The position numbers and the translations under genes were made by a program. Below are positions 19,223 through 29,677 of a DNA stretch of 64,000 nucleotides, piece after piece. Every line of letters starts with the position of its first letter. The stretch's first letter is position 1. Origin of the DNA: Streptomyces odontomachi (GTDB lineage Bacteria > Actinomycetota > Actinomycetes > Streptomycetales > Streptomycetaceae). The DNA lies in the NCBI RefSeq assembly GCF_024435355.1, contig NZ_JAMJWG010000005.1:62001-126000 (forward strand), read 5' to 3'. The notes under the pieces are model-generated. The model made no database searches and was not told the origin of the DNA. It was given only the letters and a program-made list of their open reading frames with translations.

Positions 19223-22200
19223 ATACCCGGCTGAAGCGGGTGAACCGCTCGAATCTCAGCGATGTCCTGCCCCTCACCCCACTCCAGGAAGGGCTGCTGT
19301 TCCACGCCGTCTCCGGCCGCGAACAGCTGGACGTCTACACCGTGCAGCTCGTCCTGGACCTCGCCGGGGTGCTGGACGCGCACTGCCTGCGGCGCGCCGC
19401 CGAGGGGCTGCTGCACCGCCACCCGAACCTGAAGTCGGGTTTTCGTTACCGCGACAACGGCGAGCCGGTGCAGCTGGTGCCGCACAGCGTCGACCTGCCG
19501 TGGCGCGAGGTGGACCTGAGCGGCCTGGACGAGCCGGAGCTGACGCCTCGGATCCAGCTGCTCACCCTCCAGGAGCGCGACGAGCCGTTCGACCCGACCC
19601 GCCCGCCGCTGATGCGCTACCTGCTGCTGCGCACCGGGCCGCGCTCCCACCGCATGGTGCTGACGGCCCATCAGATGCTGTTCGACGGCTGGTCCATGCC
19701 GCTGATCATCCGCGAGCTGTTCGCGCTGTACGCGGACGACGGCTCCGCGCTCGCCAGCCCGGCGCCGTACAAGAACTACCTGGCGCACCTGGTCGGCCGG
19801 GACCGCACCGCGTCGCTGGACGCCTGGCGCACGGCGCTCGACGGGCTCGGCGAGGCGACGCTGGTCGCCCCTGGTGCCACCGGCGCGAGCACGCTGCCCG
19901 AGCGGCACACCTTCGACCTGCCCGCCGACTTCACCGCCGAGCTGAACGCCTGGGCGCGCAGCCGCGGCCACACCCTCAACACGGTGCTCCAGGGCGCCTG
20001 GGCCGCGGTGCTCGGCACCCTCACCGGGCAGCGCGACGTGGTCTTCGGCGGCACCGTCTCCGGGCGTCCGCCGGAGCTGGACGGCGTGGAGTCCATGGTC
20101 GGTCTCTTCATCAACACCTGCCCGGTCCGCGTCGACCTGGACCCGTACGCCACCTTCCCGCAGATCCTCGACGAGCTGAACCGCCGCCGCACCGGGCTGC
20201 TGCCGCACGAGTACGTCAGCCTCACCGAGATCCAGCAGGCCGTCGGCATGGGCGAGCTGTTCGACACCGTGCTGGTCTTCGAGAACTACCCGATGGACCC
20301 GTCCGAGCTGGACGCGCCCGCGCCCGGCCTCAGGGTCACCGGGCTCCAGGCCGAGGACGCCACGCACTATCCGCTCAGCCTGATGGTGCTGCCCGGCGAG
20401 CGGCTGCGGCTGGTGGTCTCCATCGACCCCGACCGGTACACCGCGCACGACGCCATCGTCGTCGCCGCCCGCATCGAGGGCCTGCTGCGGACCGCCATCG
20501 CCCACCCCGACAGGCCGTTCGGGCAGCTGGACGCGCTGGTGCGGGGCGAGCGTGCCCAGCTCCTGGCCTTGCCCGAGCCCGCCGCACCCGACCGGTTCAC
20601 GGACGTCGTCGAGCGGGTCCGGCACTTCGCGGCCACCCGTCCCGAAGCCCTCGCCGTCGTCGACGACACCCAGCAGCTCACCTACCGCGACCTGGTCGAG
20701 CGGGCCGGCACCGTCACCCGCGAGGTGCTGCGCGCCGGGGCCACCGCCGAGGCCCGCCGCCTGGTCGGCACCGGCTCCAGCGCCCTGACCCGCGACATCG
20801 GCGGCGACACCACCGACCTGGCGCCGGAAGACCTCGCCGGGGTCACCGTGATCCGCCGGCTGGTCGGCGCCGACACCGCCGCCGGGACGCTGGTCGGCGT
20901 GCTCGCCGCGCCCGGCGCCGACTTCGTCACCGCGGTGCTCGGCGTGCTGGGCTCCGGCGCCGGCTGGGTGCCGCTGGACGTCACCGTGCCCACCGCCCGG
21001 ATCGCCGCGCTCATCGCGGACGCCGGGGTCCGCCATCTGCTGGTGGACGCCGCACACCTGGACCTGGCGTCCGAGGCGCTCGCCCTCGCCGGGCTCGACC
21101 TGCCCGTGACCCCGCTGTCCGGCATCACCCGCATCGGGCGGCACGCCCGCCCCCGCGACCTGCCGGCGGTCACCGGCGCCGCCGACGACCTCGCCTACGT
21201 GATCTTCACCTCCGGGTCCACCGGCAAGCCCAAGGGCGCCATGGTGCACCGCGCCGGCATGGTGAACCACCTGCACGCCAAGATCGAGGACCTGGCGATG
21301 GACGGGCGCAGCGTGCTCGTCCACAACGCGCCGGTCACCTTCGACATCTCCGTCTGGCAGATGCTCACCGCGCTGGTCACCGGCGGCCGGCTGCGGGTGG
21401 TCTCCAAGCAGACCGCCGGCGACCCGGCCGCGCTCTTCGGAACCGTCGCGCCGGACGGCGTCACCGTCCTCGAAGTGGTGCCGTCGCTGCTGCGGGCCGC
21501 CCTGGACAGCTGGGACTCCGGCGCGGCGCTGCCCGAACTCGGCACCCTGCGCCAGCTCGTCGTCACCGGCGAGGCGCTCCCCACCGACCTGTGCCGGCGC
21601 TGGCTCGGCTACTTCCCGGACATCCCGATGGTGAACGCCTACGGGCCCACCGAGTGCTCCGACGACGTCACGCACGCCGTGATCGCGGACGCCGAGACGG
21701 TACCCGGGGTAACTGCTCCCATCGGCAAGGCGGTGCGCCGCACGGGCCTGTACATCCTCGACGACGCCCTGCGCCCGCTGCCCGCGGGCGTGCCCGGCGA
21801 GCTGTACGTGGGCGGTGCGGGCGTGGGCCGCGGCTACCTCGGCGACGCTTGCCGCACCGGGTCCGTGTTCGTCGCCGACCCGTTCGTCGGGGTGCCCGGG
21901 GCCCGGATGTACCGCACCGGCGACCGGGTGGTGCGCCTGCCCGACGGCAGCCTGGAGTTCCTGGAGCGCCGCGACCACCAGGTCAAGGTGCGCGGCCACC
22001 GCGTCGAGCCCGGCGAGGTGGAGGCGGTGCTGCGCGCCCAGCGCGGGGTCGCCGACGCGGTGGTGGTCGTGGTGCGCGACGCACGCGGCGAGGCCCGCCT
22101 GGTCGGCTACGTCTCCGGCGAGGCGGACACCGCCACCGTCAAGGAAGCCGCCGCGGCCGTACTGCCCGAGTACATGGTGCCCAGCGCCTTCGTCCACCTG

Positions 22201-25200
22201 GACGCCCTGCCGCTCACCCCGAACGGCAAGGTCGACCGCAAGGCGCTGCCCGAGCCCACCCTCGCGACCGCCGCGGGGCGCGCCCCGAGCAACGCCGGCG
22301 AAGAGGCCGTGTGCCGGGCCTTCGCCGAGGTGCTGGGCATCGACGAGGTCGGCGCCGACGAGGACTTCTTCGACCTGGGCGGCCACTCGCTGCTCGCGAC
22401 CCGGCTGGTCAGCCGGATCCGTACGCTGCTCGGCGCCGAACTGCCGATGCGCGCCGTCTTCGAGGCCCGCACCGCCGAACGGCTCGCCGCCCTGCTCACC
22501 GGCGCGGCACCGGCTCGCGCGGCGTTGCGCACGGCCCGCCAGGCGGCAACCGACACCGCGCCCGCCGCCACCCCACGCGCGGCGCTCGACCCCACCACCC
22601 GCCCTGCGCGCATCCCGCTCTCCTTCGCCCAGCAGCGCATGTGGGTGCTCAGCCGCCTCGAGGGCGAGTCCAGCGCCTACCACATGCCGTGGACGGTCCG
22701 CCTGACCGGACAGCTGGACGCCGCCGCCATGACCGCGGCCCTGAACGACGTGGTGGCCCGCCACGAGGCGCTGCGCACCGTGTTCCGCGACGACGACGGC
22801 ACCGCGGAGCCGTACCAGCTGATCAGGCAGGACGCCTCCGTGGAGCTGGCGTTGCACAGGATCGTCCCGGAGGAGTGCGCCACCGCGGTCGCCGCCTTCA
22901 CTGCGATCCCGTTCGACCTCGCGCAGGACCTGCCGCTGCGTGCCGCCGTGTTCTCGACGGGCGAGACGGACCACCTGCTCGTCCTCGTGCTGCACCACAT
23001 CGCAGCCGACGGCTGGTCGAGCGGCCCGCTCGCCCGTGACCTGTGCACCGCGTACGCGGCCCGGCTCACCGGCAGCGCCCCCGCCCAGCCGCCGCTGCCG
23101 GTGCAGTACGCCGACTACACGCTCTGGCAGCGCGAGCTGCTCGGCGATGCGGCCGACCCCGAGTCCCTCCAGGCGCAGCAGATCGCGTTCTGGCGCAAGA
23201 CGCTCGACGGGATCCCCGACGAGCTGGTGCTGCCGGGCGCCCAGCCGCGTCCCGCGGTCGCCTCCTACCGGGGCGGCACCGTCGACTTCCGCATCCCGGC
23301 GGACGTCCACGCGCGGGCCGCAGCGCTCGCCAAGGACGGCGGCGCCAGCCTGTTCATGGTGCTCCAGGCCGGTCTCGCCGCACTGCTGTCCGCGCTCGGC
23401 GCGGGCGACGACATCCCGCTCGGCACGCCCGTCGCCGGCCGCACCGACGAGGCGCTGGAGCAGCTGATCGGGTTCTTCGTGAACACGCTGGTGCTGCGTA
23501 CCGACGTCTCCGGCGACCCCACCTTCCGGGAGCTGCTGGAGCGGGTGCGCGGCGCCGACCTGGCCGCGTTCGCGCAGCAGGACGTGCCGTTCGAGCGGCT
23601 GGTGGACGAGCTGTCGCCGGCCCGTTCGATGGCCCGCAACCCGCTCTTCCAGACCATGATCGCGCTGCACAACACGGCCGCCGCCGGAGTCGAGCTGCCG
23701 GGCCTCACCGCCGAGGTGGACCGGGTGCACACCGGCGCCGCCCGCTTCGACCTCACCTTCGACCTGGTGGAGGAGCAGGACGCCACCGGCGCCGAGGCCG
23801 GTGTCGCCGGGCGCCTGGAGTTCAGCCACGACCTGTTCACCGCCGAGACGGCCCGGTCGCTGACCGACCGCCTTGTACACCTGCTCGGCCTGGTCACCGC
23901 GGTGCCCGACGCGAAGCTGCGCACCGTCTCCGCGCTGCTGCCCGGCGAGCGCGAGCGGCTGCTCGAGGTCTGGGGCAGCGCGCCCGCGCACCCGATGGAC
24001 GTCCCCACGACCCGGCAGATCGAGGCGCGGGCCGCGGCCCACGCCGACCGTCCCGCACTGCTCTGCGGGGGGCGCACGCTGACCTACCGGGAGCTGAACG
24101 CACGCGCCAACCAGCTGGCCCGCACCCTGGTGCACGGCGGTGCGGGACCCGACAGCCTGGTCGCCCTGGCGATCCCGCGCTCGGTCGACATGGTGGTGGC
24201 CGCGCTCGCCGTGCTGAAGGCCGGCGCCGGATACCTGCCCATCGACCCGACCTACCCGGCCGACCGGATCGCCTACATGCTGGCCGACGCACGCCCCGCG
24301 CTGGCGCTGACCACCTCGGAGGTCACCGCGGCCGTCCCGGACCTGGCCACCGTCGCCCGGCTCGAACTGGACGACCCCGCGGTCCGTGCCGAGCTGGCCG
24401 GACTCCCCGACGGCGACCTCACCGACGCCGAACTCAACGGCGTCGCAGGCCCGCAGCACCTCGCGTACACCATCTACACCTCGGGCTCCACCGGCCGCCC
24501 CAAGGGCGTCGTGCTGCCCCGCGGCACGTTCGTCAACTTCCTCACCGAGGCGCGGCGGCTGATGGACTTCGGCCCCGAGGACCGGCTGCTGTCGGTGACC
24601 ACCTTCGGCTTCGACATCGCCAACCTGGAGCTGTTCGTACCGCTGCTCTCCGGCAGCGTGTTGGTCCTCGCCGAGCAGGAGACGGTACGCGACCCGGACC
24701 GGCTCGCCACCCTGCTGCGGGTCACCCGCGCCACCGCCATGCAGGCCACCCCCACCCTCTGGCACGCCCTGGTCAGCGCCCACCCCAAGGCGTTGAAGAA
24801 CCTCCACGTGCTCACCGGCGGCGAGGCCATCAGCCCGACCCTCGCCGCCGACCTGGCCCGCGCCTGCCGCCGCCTGACCAACCTGTACGGACCGACGGAG
24901 ACCACGATCTGGTCCACGGTGGCCGACCTGGACGTCCCCCAGAGCCTTAAGGGCCTGGGAGGTGCCCCCATTCCGACCTCCGGGAGCCTGCCCATCCCGG
25001 CCATCGGCAGCCCGCTGGCCGGCAACCGCACCTACGTGCTCGACGGCGCCCTGCACCTGGTGCCCGACGGCGTGGTCGGCGAGCTGTACATCGGCGGCAT
25101 CAGCCTGGCCCGCGGCTACCACGACCGGTTCGCGCTGACCGCGCAGCGGTTCGTCGCCGACCCGTACGGGCCGGCAGGCTCCCGCATGTACCGCACCGGC

Positions 25201-26604
25201 GACCTGGTGCGCCGCCGCCCCGACGGGATCCTGGACTACCTCGGCCGGGTCGACCACCAGGTCAAGATCCGCGGCTTCCGTATCGAGCTGGGTGAGATCG
25301 AGGCGGTGCTGCTGCGCCACGCGGACGTCGCCCAGGCCACCGTCGTGGTCCGCGAGGACCAGCCAGGCGAGCCGCGCCTGGTGGCGTACCTCGTGGCCGC
25401 ACCGCACGCCACCTGCGAGGAGCAGGCACTGCGCGCCCACCTCGCCGCCCATCTGCCCGACTACATGGTCCCGGCGAACTACGTCACGCTGCCGGAGCTG
25501 CCGCAGACCCCGAACGGCAAGGTGGACCGCAAGCAGCTGCCCGCGCCCGCCGGCACCGTCGCCCCGGCCGCCACCACCAGCGCGGGCCGGGCTCCCGCGA
25601 CACCGGTGGAGGCGGCCCTGTGCCGGATCGCCGCCGAGGTGCTGGGCGTCCCGCACCTCTCCCCGGACGACGGGTTCTTCGACCGGGGCGGCGACTCCAT
25701 CCGCGCCATCCGCCTCGTCCAGCAGGCCCGCACCGCCGGCTACCTGCTCACGCCCGCCGACGTCTTCGTGCACCGGACGGTGGCGGGGCTCGCGGCGGTC
25801 GCCCGGATGACGGACCCGAAGGCGACGGGCGCGCGGGCGACGGGCGGGGCGGCGGCCGGCGGGGGGAGCGGCGACGGCGCCTTCGACGTGCTGCTGCCCA
25901 TCCGCCCGTCCGGCAGCCGGCCCCCGCTGTTCTGCGTGCACGGCGGCGGCGGACTCGGCTGGCCTTTCATGGAACTCGCGGCGCACCTGCCGAACGACAT
26001 TCCCGTATACGCCTTCCAGGCGCCCGGAATTGGAACTTCCGCGCCGCTGCCCGCGAATGTTACGGAGCTGTCGAAGAGTTATGTGGAAAAGGTGATGGAA
26101 ATTCAGCCGAACGGCCCTTACCATATTCTCGGTTGGTCGTTCGGTGCATTGGTCGCGCACGAGATGGCGGGGCAGCTCCAGCGCCGCGGCCACCAGGTGG
26201 CGCTGCTGGCGAACCTCGACGGCTTCCCCGCCGAGGCCGCCCCGGCCGGTGTGGCAGCCATCCACGAGCAGGAGGTCAGGGCTCGCCTCGCCGCCGCCGG
26301 AAAGGTCATCGCCGAGCTGGACGACACCCGGATCACCCAGCTGACCTCGGTGATCCGGCACCTCAGCGAGATCAGCACGACCCACCGCCCCGGGCCGGTC
26401 CAGGGCGACGTGCTGTTCTTCGCCGCCACGCAGGACCTGCCCCCCGGCGCCCCCACCGAGAGCGCCTGGGCCCCCCACGTGAGTGGCCGCATCGTCCGCT
26501 ACGACATCGACGCGGCCCACGACGACCTGCTCGATCCGCGGCCCGCCGCACATATCGCGACGGTACTCAACGAAGTCATGCGGAAAACCGCGGCGACGCG
26601 GTAG
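19219..26604 (+). CDS. Non-ribosomal peptide synthetase, modules 3-4 (C-A-T-C-A-T-TE)
   Basis: A 2461-residue synthetase starting at GTG inside the stop of the first, with GGGGGG 8 bases upstream. The first C domain looks like a DCL type, as expected after an E domain, but its core reads H151-Q152-M-L-F-D-G where HHxxxDG is usual. A3 has 'FDISVW' at 708 and a code identical to A1 (D-I-W-E-V-T-A-D-D-K). T3 carries Ser1057. The second C domain has an intact HHIAADG at 1259. A4 has D-I-L-Q-L-G-L-I-W-K, the classic glycine code. T4 carries Ser2160 in RGGDSI, with Arg for the usual Leu. The thioesterase has GWSFG (Ser2307) and His2434, and releases the chain by hydrolysis or cyclisation. A roughly 18-residue insertion sits in A4 after 'DLDVP'. 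Confidence 0.95.
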   Translation: MNTRLKRVNRSNLSDVLPLTPLQEGLLFHAVSGREQLDVYTVQLVLDLAGVLDAHCLRRAAEGLLHRHPNLKSGFRYRDNGEPVQLVPHSVDLPWREVDLSGLDEPELTPRIQLLTLQERDEPFDPTRPPLMRYLLLRTGPRSHRMVLTAHQMLFDGWSMPLIIRELFALYADDGSALASPAPYKNYLAHLVGRDRTASLDAWRTALDGLGEATLVAPGATGASTLPERHTFDLPADFTAELNAWARSRGHTLNTVLQGAWAAVLGTLTGQRDVVFGGTVSGRPPELDGVESMVGLFINTCPVRVDLDPYATFPQILDELNRRRTGLLPHEYVSLTEIQQAVGMGELFDTVLVFENYPMDPSELDAPAPGLRVTGLQAEDATHYPLSLMVLPGERLRLVVSIDPDRYTAHDAIVVAARIEGLLRTAIAHPDRPFGQLDALVRGERAQLLALPEPAAPDRFTDVVERVRHFAATRPEALAVVDDTQQLTYRDLVERAGTVTREVLRAGATAEARRLVGTGSSALTRDIGGDTTDLAPEDLAGVTVIRRLVGADTAAGTLVGVLAAPGADFVTAVLGVLGSGAGWVPLDVTVPTARIAALIADAGVRHLLVDAAHLDLASEALALAGLDLPVTPLSGITRIGRHARPRDLPAVTGAADDLAYVIFTSGSTGKPKGAMVHRAGMVNHLHAKIEDLAMDGRSVLVHNAPVTFDISVWQMLTALVTGGRLRVVSKQTAGDPAALFGTVAPDGVTVLEVVPSLLRAALDSWDSGAALPELGTLRQLVVTGEALPTDLCRRWLGYFPDIPMVNAYGPTECSDDVTHAVIADAETVPGVTAPIGKAVRRTGLYILDDALRPLPAGVPGELYVGGAGVGRGYLGDACRTGSVFVADPFVGVPGARMYRTGDRVVRLPDGSLEFLERRDHQVKVRGHRVEPGEVEAVLRAQRGVADAVVVVVRDARGEARLVGYVSGEADTATVKEAAAAVLPEYMVPSAFVHLDALPLTPNGKVDRKALPEPTLATAAGRAPSNAGEEAVCRAFAEVLGIDEVGADEDFFDLGGHSLLATRLVSRIRTLLGAELPMRAVFEARTAERLAALLTGAAPARAALRTARQAATDTAPAATPRAALDPTTRPARIPLSFAQQRMWVLSRLEGESSAYHMPWTVRLTGQLDAAAMTAALNDVVARHEALRTVFRDDDGTAEPYQLIRQDASVELALHRIVPEECATAVAAFTAIPFDLAQDLPLRAAVFSTGETDHLLVLVLHHIAADGWSSGPLARDLCTAYAARLTGSAPAQPPLPVQYADYTLWQRELLGDAADPESLQAQQIAFWRKTLDGIPDELVLPGAQPRPAVASYRGGTVDFRIPADVHARAAALAKDGGASLFMVLQAGLAALLSALGAGDDIPLGTPVAGRTDEALEQLIGFFVNTLVLRTDVSGDPTFRELLERVRGADLAAFAQQDVPFERLVDELSPARSMARNPLFQTMIALHNTAAAGVELPGLTAEVDRVHTGAARFDLTFDLVEEQDATGAEAGVAGRLEFSHDLFTAETARSLTDRLVHLLGLVTAVPDAKLRTVSALLPGERERLLEVWGSAPAHPMDVPTTRQIEARAAAHADRPALLCGGRTLTYRELNARANQLARTLVHGGAGPDSLVALAIPRSVDMVVAALAVLKAGAGYLPIDPTYPADRIAYMLADARPALALTTSEVTAAVPDLATVARLELDDPAVRAELAGLPDGDLTDAELNGVAGPQHLAYTIYTSGSTGRPKGVVLPRGTFVNFLTEARRLMDFGPEDRLLSVTTFGFDIANLELFVPLLSGSVLVLAEQETVRDPDRLATLLRVTRATAMQATPTLWHALVSAHPKALKNLHVLTGGEAISPTLAADLARACRRLTNLYGPTETTIWSTVADLDVPQSLKGLGGAPIPTSGSLPIPAIGSPLAGNRTYVLDGALHLVPDGVVGELYIGGISLARGYHDRFALTAQRFVADPYGPAGSRMYRTGDLVRRRPDGILDYLGRVDHQVKIRGFRIELGEIEAVLLRHADVAQATVVVREDQPGEPRLVAYLVAAPHATCEEQALRAHLAAHLPDYMVPANYVTLPELPQTPNGKVDRKQLPAPAGTVAPAATTSAGRAPATPVEAALCRIAAEVLGVPHLSPDDGFFDRGGDSIRAIRLVQQARTAGYLLTPADVFVHRTVAGLAAVARMTDPKATGARATGGAAAGGGSGDGAFDVLLPIRPSGSRPPLFCVHGGGGLGWPFMELAAHLPNDIPVYAFQAPGIGTSAPLPANVTELSKSYVEKVMEIQPNGPYHILGWSFGALVAHEMAGQLQRRGHQVALLANLDGFPAEAAPAGVAAIHEQEVRARLAAAGKVIAELDDTRITQLTSVIRHLSEISTTHRPGPVQGDVLFFAATQDLPPGAPTESAWAPHVSGRIVRYDIDAAHDDLLDPRPAAHIATVLNEVMRKTAATR

Positions 26605-26634
26605 CGAATAACGCCTGGAACTATCAGAAAAAAA

Positions 26635-26651
26635 TTCCCGGGGGCCGGGAA
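26635..26651. other. Short hairpin between the NRPS and MbtH genes
   Basis: TTCCCGG and CCGGGAA form a 7-bp stem around GGG immediately after a run of seven A residues, in the 88-base, unusually A-rich gap between the second NRPS stop and the MbtH start. Read on the minus strand the A run becomes a U-tract, so it would terminate antisense transcription. On the sense strand it may moderate downstream expression. Confidence 0.4.
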
Positions 26652-26692
26652 CCGGAAGCAGCCGGAAAGCAATCGAAAGGAGAGAAGAGACC

Positions 26693-26899
26693 ATGAGCAA
26701 CCCCTTCGACGACGAGTCCGGTGCCTTCCTGGTGCTCGCCAACCACGAGGGCCAGCACTGCCTGTGGCCCGCCTTCGCCGAGGTCCCGGCCGGCTGGGAC
26801 GTCGTCAAGCCCGAGGGCAGCCGCCAGGAGGCCCTCGACTACATCGAGCGCACCTGGACCGACCTGCGCCCCAAGAGCCTCATCGCGGCCGGCGCCTGA
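26693..26899 (+). CDS. MbtH-family protein
   Basis: A 68-residue MbtH-like protein with the family's conserved pattern: N-terminal 'NPFDDE', the strand '[17 protein letters not shown]', 'VPAGWDVV' and the closing '[14 protein letters not shown]'. These small proteins bind the A domains of NRPSs and raise their solubility or activity. AGGAG lies upstream of the ATG. Its position directly after the two NRPS genes says it serves their A domains, of which those in actinobacteria frequently need an MbtH partner. Confidence 0.97.
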   Translation: MSNPFDDESGAFLVLANHEGQHCLWPAFAEVPAGWDVVKPEGSRQEALDYIERTWTDLRPKSLIAAGA

Positions 26900-27027
26900 C
26901 GGCCCGGCGGACGTTCGACAGGCGGGCACCCACGCGCCCGCCGCCCACCGGCGATCACGCCACCGGCAGGACCACCGAAGAACCCGACCGAAGAACCCGA
27001 CCGAAGAACACCAACGGAGGACACCCC

Positions 27028-27285
27028 ATGAGCGCCGTCACCATCGACGCGGCCACCGAGGCCAAGGTCCGCGCGATCGTCGCCGACTGCCTGGACATGG
27101 AGGCCGACGACATCGAACCCACCGCCCTGTTCACCGAGGAGTACGGGGCCGACTCGCTCGGCGCCATCGAGATGCTGGCGGGCCTGGAGAAGGCCTTCGG
27201 CGTCACCATCGAGCAGAGCGAGCTGGCCAACATGATCCACCTGCGGGCCGTGCTGGACGTGCTGTCCCAGGCCGAGGCCCGATGA
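27028..27285 (+). CDS. Acyl carrier protein
   Basis: An 85-residue four-helix carrier protein with the phosphopantetheine site in 'YGADSLGAIEML' (Ser43). GGAGG lies 7 bases before the ATG. Its TGA overlaps the ATG of the following ketosynthase gene, so it is the carrier of the discrete ketosynthase/ketoreductase set. It differs from fatty-acid AcpP (GADSLDTVE) at the residues after Ser, as do ACPs of type II polyketide systems. It probably carries the growing acyl chain that the first NRPS C domain transfers onto the peptide N-terminus. Confidence 0.92.
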   Translation: MSAVTIDAATEAKVRAIVADCLDMEADDIEPTALFTEEYGADSLGAIEMLAGLEKAFGVTIEQSELANMIHLRAVLDVLSQAEAR

Positions 27286-28508
27286 CCATGCGCCGCGTGG
27301 TCCTGACCGGGATCGGGGTCCTGTCCAGCATCGGCAACGGCGTCACGGCCTTCACCGAGGGTCTGCGCGCCGGCCGGTGCGGGGCGGGTCCCATCACCCT
27401 CTTCGACACCGAGGGCTTCCGGGAGACGCTGGCCCACGAGGTACGGGACTTCGACCCGGCCGCGTGGTTCCAGCGCACCAGCCCGGACCGGTTCGGCCGC
27501 GCCACCCAGTTCTCGGTGGCCGCCGCCCGCATGGCCGTCGCCGACGCGGGCCTGGCCCCCGACGACCTCCGGAACGAGAGGGGCCTCGTCACCGTCGGCA
27601 CCACCGACGGCGAGGCGAGCACCCTGGACGACCTCGTGGAGGCCGAGACGAGCGGCATCGCACAGGCCGACCTGGACCCGGTCACGGTGCGCCGGCTGCC
27701 GTTCCACCGGCTCGCCCTGGCCGTCGTGCAGGAGCTCCGGTTGCGCCGCGCGGCGCCCTCCGTCCTCGGCACCGCCTGCGCCGCCGGCAACTACGCGATC
27801 GGCGACGGCTACGACGCCGTACGCTCAGGCGAGGCCGACTTCGCGCTGGTCGGCGGCTCCGACGCGCTGACCCGGCGGACCTTCGCCGGCTTCGTCCGGC
27901 TCGGTCTCGTCGCGCCCGACCGGTGCCGCCCGTTCGACACCGACCGCAAGGGCCTGCTGACCGCCGAAGGCGCCGGCGTCCTCGTGCTGGAGCCGCTGGA
28001 GACGGCCCAGGCACGCGGCGCCCGGATCTACGCCGAGGTGCTCGGCTACGGCCTCAACTGCGACGCCCACCACCCCACCGCGCCCGACCAGGAGAACGTC
28101 GGCCGCTGCATGCGGCTCGCGCTGGACGACGCCGGGGTGAAGCCGTCCGAGGTCGACCTGGTCTCCGCGCACGGCACCGGCACCCCGACCAACGACATCA
28201 CCGAGACCCGGGCGGTACGCGAGGTGTTCGGCGACGACCCGCCGCGCACCGTCGCCCTGAAGTCGATGCTCGGCCACAGCATGGGCGCCGCCAGCGCGCT
28301 GGGCGCCGCCGCCTCGGCGCTGGCCCTGCACCACGGCTTCATCCCGCCCACCGTCAACCACCGCAGCACCGACCCCGAGTGCCGCATCGACTGCGTCCCC
28401 AACGACGCCGTCGACGCCGACCTCAGGGTCGTCATCAACAACGGACTGGCCTTCGGCGGCAACAACGCCTCCGTCGTCCTCGGCACACACCGGGAGCCCC
28501 GCTCATGA
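27282..28508 (+). CDS. Beta-ketoacyl-ACP synthase (KS-alpha type)
   Basis: A 408-residue condensing enzyme with a complete Cys-His-His triad: Cys166 in 'GTACAAG', His297 in 'AHGTGTPTND' and His332 in 'KSMLGHSMG'. This is the FabF/KS-alpha class. It elongates ACP-bound acyl chains with malonyl-ACP. It is translationally coupled on both sides (ATGA junctions), with an ACP before and a second, catalytically degenerate KS after. The pairing is typical of type II polyketide synthases, including the highly reducing type that makes polyene acyl groups for lipopeptides and amides. A purely fatty-acid role is less likely in this setting. Confidence 0.93.
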   Translation: MTMRRVVLTGIGVLSSIGNGVTAFTEGLRAGRCGAGPITLFDTEGFRETLAHEVRDFDPAAWFQRTSPDRFGRATQFSVAAARMAVADAGLAPDDLRNERGLVTVGTTDGEASTLDDLVEAETSGIAQADLDPVTVRRLPFHRLALAVVQELRLRRAAPSVLGTACAAGNYAIGDGYDAVRSGEADFALVGGSDALTRRTFAGFVRLGLVAPDRCRPFDTDRKGLLTAEGAGVLVLEPLETAQARGARIYAEVLGYGLNCDAHHPTAPDQENVGRCMRLALDDAGVKPSEVDLVSAHGTGTPTNDITETRAVREVFGDDPPRTVALKSMLGHSMGAASALGAAASALALHHGFIPPTVNHRSTDPECRIDCVPNDAVDADLRVVINNGLAFGGNNASVVLGTHREPRS

Positions 28509-29677
28509 CCAGTGCCGCGGTCCGCACGGACCGCCCCGTGATCACCGCCTGGTCGGCCGTCTCCGCCTTCGGCCTGGGACGCGCCGCGCACCGCGCGGGC
28601 CTCGCGACCGGAGCCCCGGCCGCGCCCGTGGACCAGGCCGTGGACCAGGAGCCCGCCGGGACCGCGCCGGCCGGCGAGCCGGGCGACCGGCTCGTGCCCG
28701 GGTTCGAGGTGCGCAAGGTGCTCGGCAAGGCCGGCACCCGCACCATGGACCGCTCCACCGGGCTCGCCGCCACCGCCGTGCGCGAACTCCTCGCCGAGGC
28801 CGAGGCCGACCGGGCACCCGTGCCCGCCGGCGCCGGCACCGCGCTGGTGCTCGGCACCACCGTCGGCGGCGTGCAGGGCCAGCACGACTTCATCCAGGCC
28901 TCGTTCGAGGGGGAGAAGCCGTACGACGTGCCGGCCCAGTTCATGCCCAGCGTGCTGATGAACTGCGCCGCGGCGGCCAGCGCCATCCGCTACGGCTTCA
29001 GGGGCCCGAACACCACGCTGGCCGGCGGCCGTCCGGCGGGCCTGCTCGCCCTCGGCTACGCCCGGCGGCTGCTGGCCGCAGGCCGCGCCGAGCGCGCCCT
29101 GGTCGGTGCCGTCGAGGAGTACTCGCCGACCCGTGCCGCGTACGAGCGGCACCTGCGCGGCCCGCAGGAGCAACCCGTACCGCTCGGCGAGGGCTGCGCG
29201 GTGCTGCTCATGGAGCCCGCGGACGCGATCGGAGCGGGCCGCACCCCGCTGGCCGAACTGCTCGCCCTGGACTCCCGGGCCGACGTCGACGACGACCAGG
29301 CCGGCACGCTCGCCGCCTGCGTCGAAGCGGCGCTCACCGACTCCGGCAGCACGCCCGGCGACGTCTGGGCCGCGGTGCCCGGCGGGCTCGGGGGACCGGC
29401 CGGCGCGGCCGAGCAGGCGCTGCTCACCCGGCTGTTCGGCGCGCCGGCGGTGCACCGGGTCCCGGTGCACCAGCTGCTCGGCGACACCTCGGGCGCGTCC
29501 GGCGCCTTCCAGCTCACCGCCACCCTGGCGGCGGCGGAGGCAGCCGGTACGGCGCCCGGAACCGGAGACGAACCCGAGGAGGGCACCGCGGCGGGGAGGA
29601 CCGCGGTTCTCACCTCGGTGGACCGTGACGGCACCGTCGCCTGCGCGGTGCTGCGACTGCTGGGAGAGGCCCGATGA
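28505..29677 (+). CDS. KS-beta / chain-length-factor-like protein, active-site Cys absent
   Basis: A 390-residue thiolase-fold protein homologous along its length to ketosynthases. The position of the catalytic Cys is Arg176 in 'LAGGRPAG', and the two active-site His motifs are not recognisable. It therefore cannot condense by itself and should pair with the preceding ketosynthase as chain-length factor, as in type II PKS heterodimers. KS-beta subunits often have Gln at this position; Arg is unusual. The N-terminal third contains an Ala/Pro/Glu-rich insertion (about residues 38-58). It starts in the ATGA overlap with the KS gene and ends in another with the KR gene. Confidence 0.88.
   Translation: MTSAAVRTDRPVITAWSAVSAFGLGRAAHRAGLATGAPAAPVDQAVDQEPAGTAPAGEPGDRLVPGFEVRKVLGKAGTRTMDRSTGLAATAVRELLAEAEADRAPVPAGAGTALVLGTTVGGVQGQHDFIQASFEGEKPYDVPAQFMPSVLMNCAAAASAIRYGFRGPNTTLAGGRPAGLLALGYARRLLAAGRAERALVGAVEEYSPTRAAYERHLRGPQEQPVPLGEGCAVLLMEPADAIGAGRTPLAELLALDSRADVDDDQAGTLAACVEAALTDSGSTPGDVWAAVPGGLGGPAGAAEQALLTRLFGAPAVHRVPVHQLLGDTSGASGAFQLTATLAAAEAAGTAPGTGDEPEEGTAAGRTAVLTSVDRDGTVACAVLRLLGEAR

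Noticed and set aside
14789..26808. Very long minus-strand open frames opposite the NRPS genes (14789-19132 and 18853-26808)
   Set aside because: They are mirror frames caused by high GC at third codon positions. The translations are Gly/Arg/Val/Gln-rich and repetitive with no domains, while the plus strand has complete NRPS domains.
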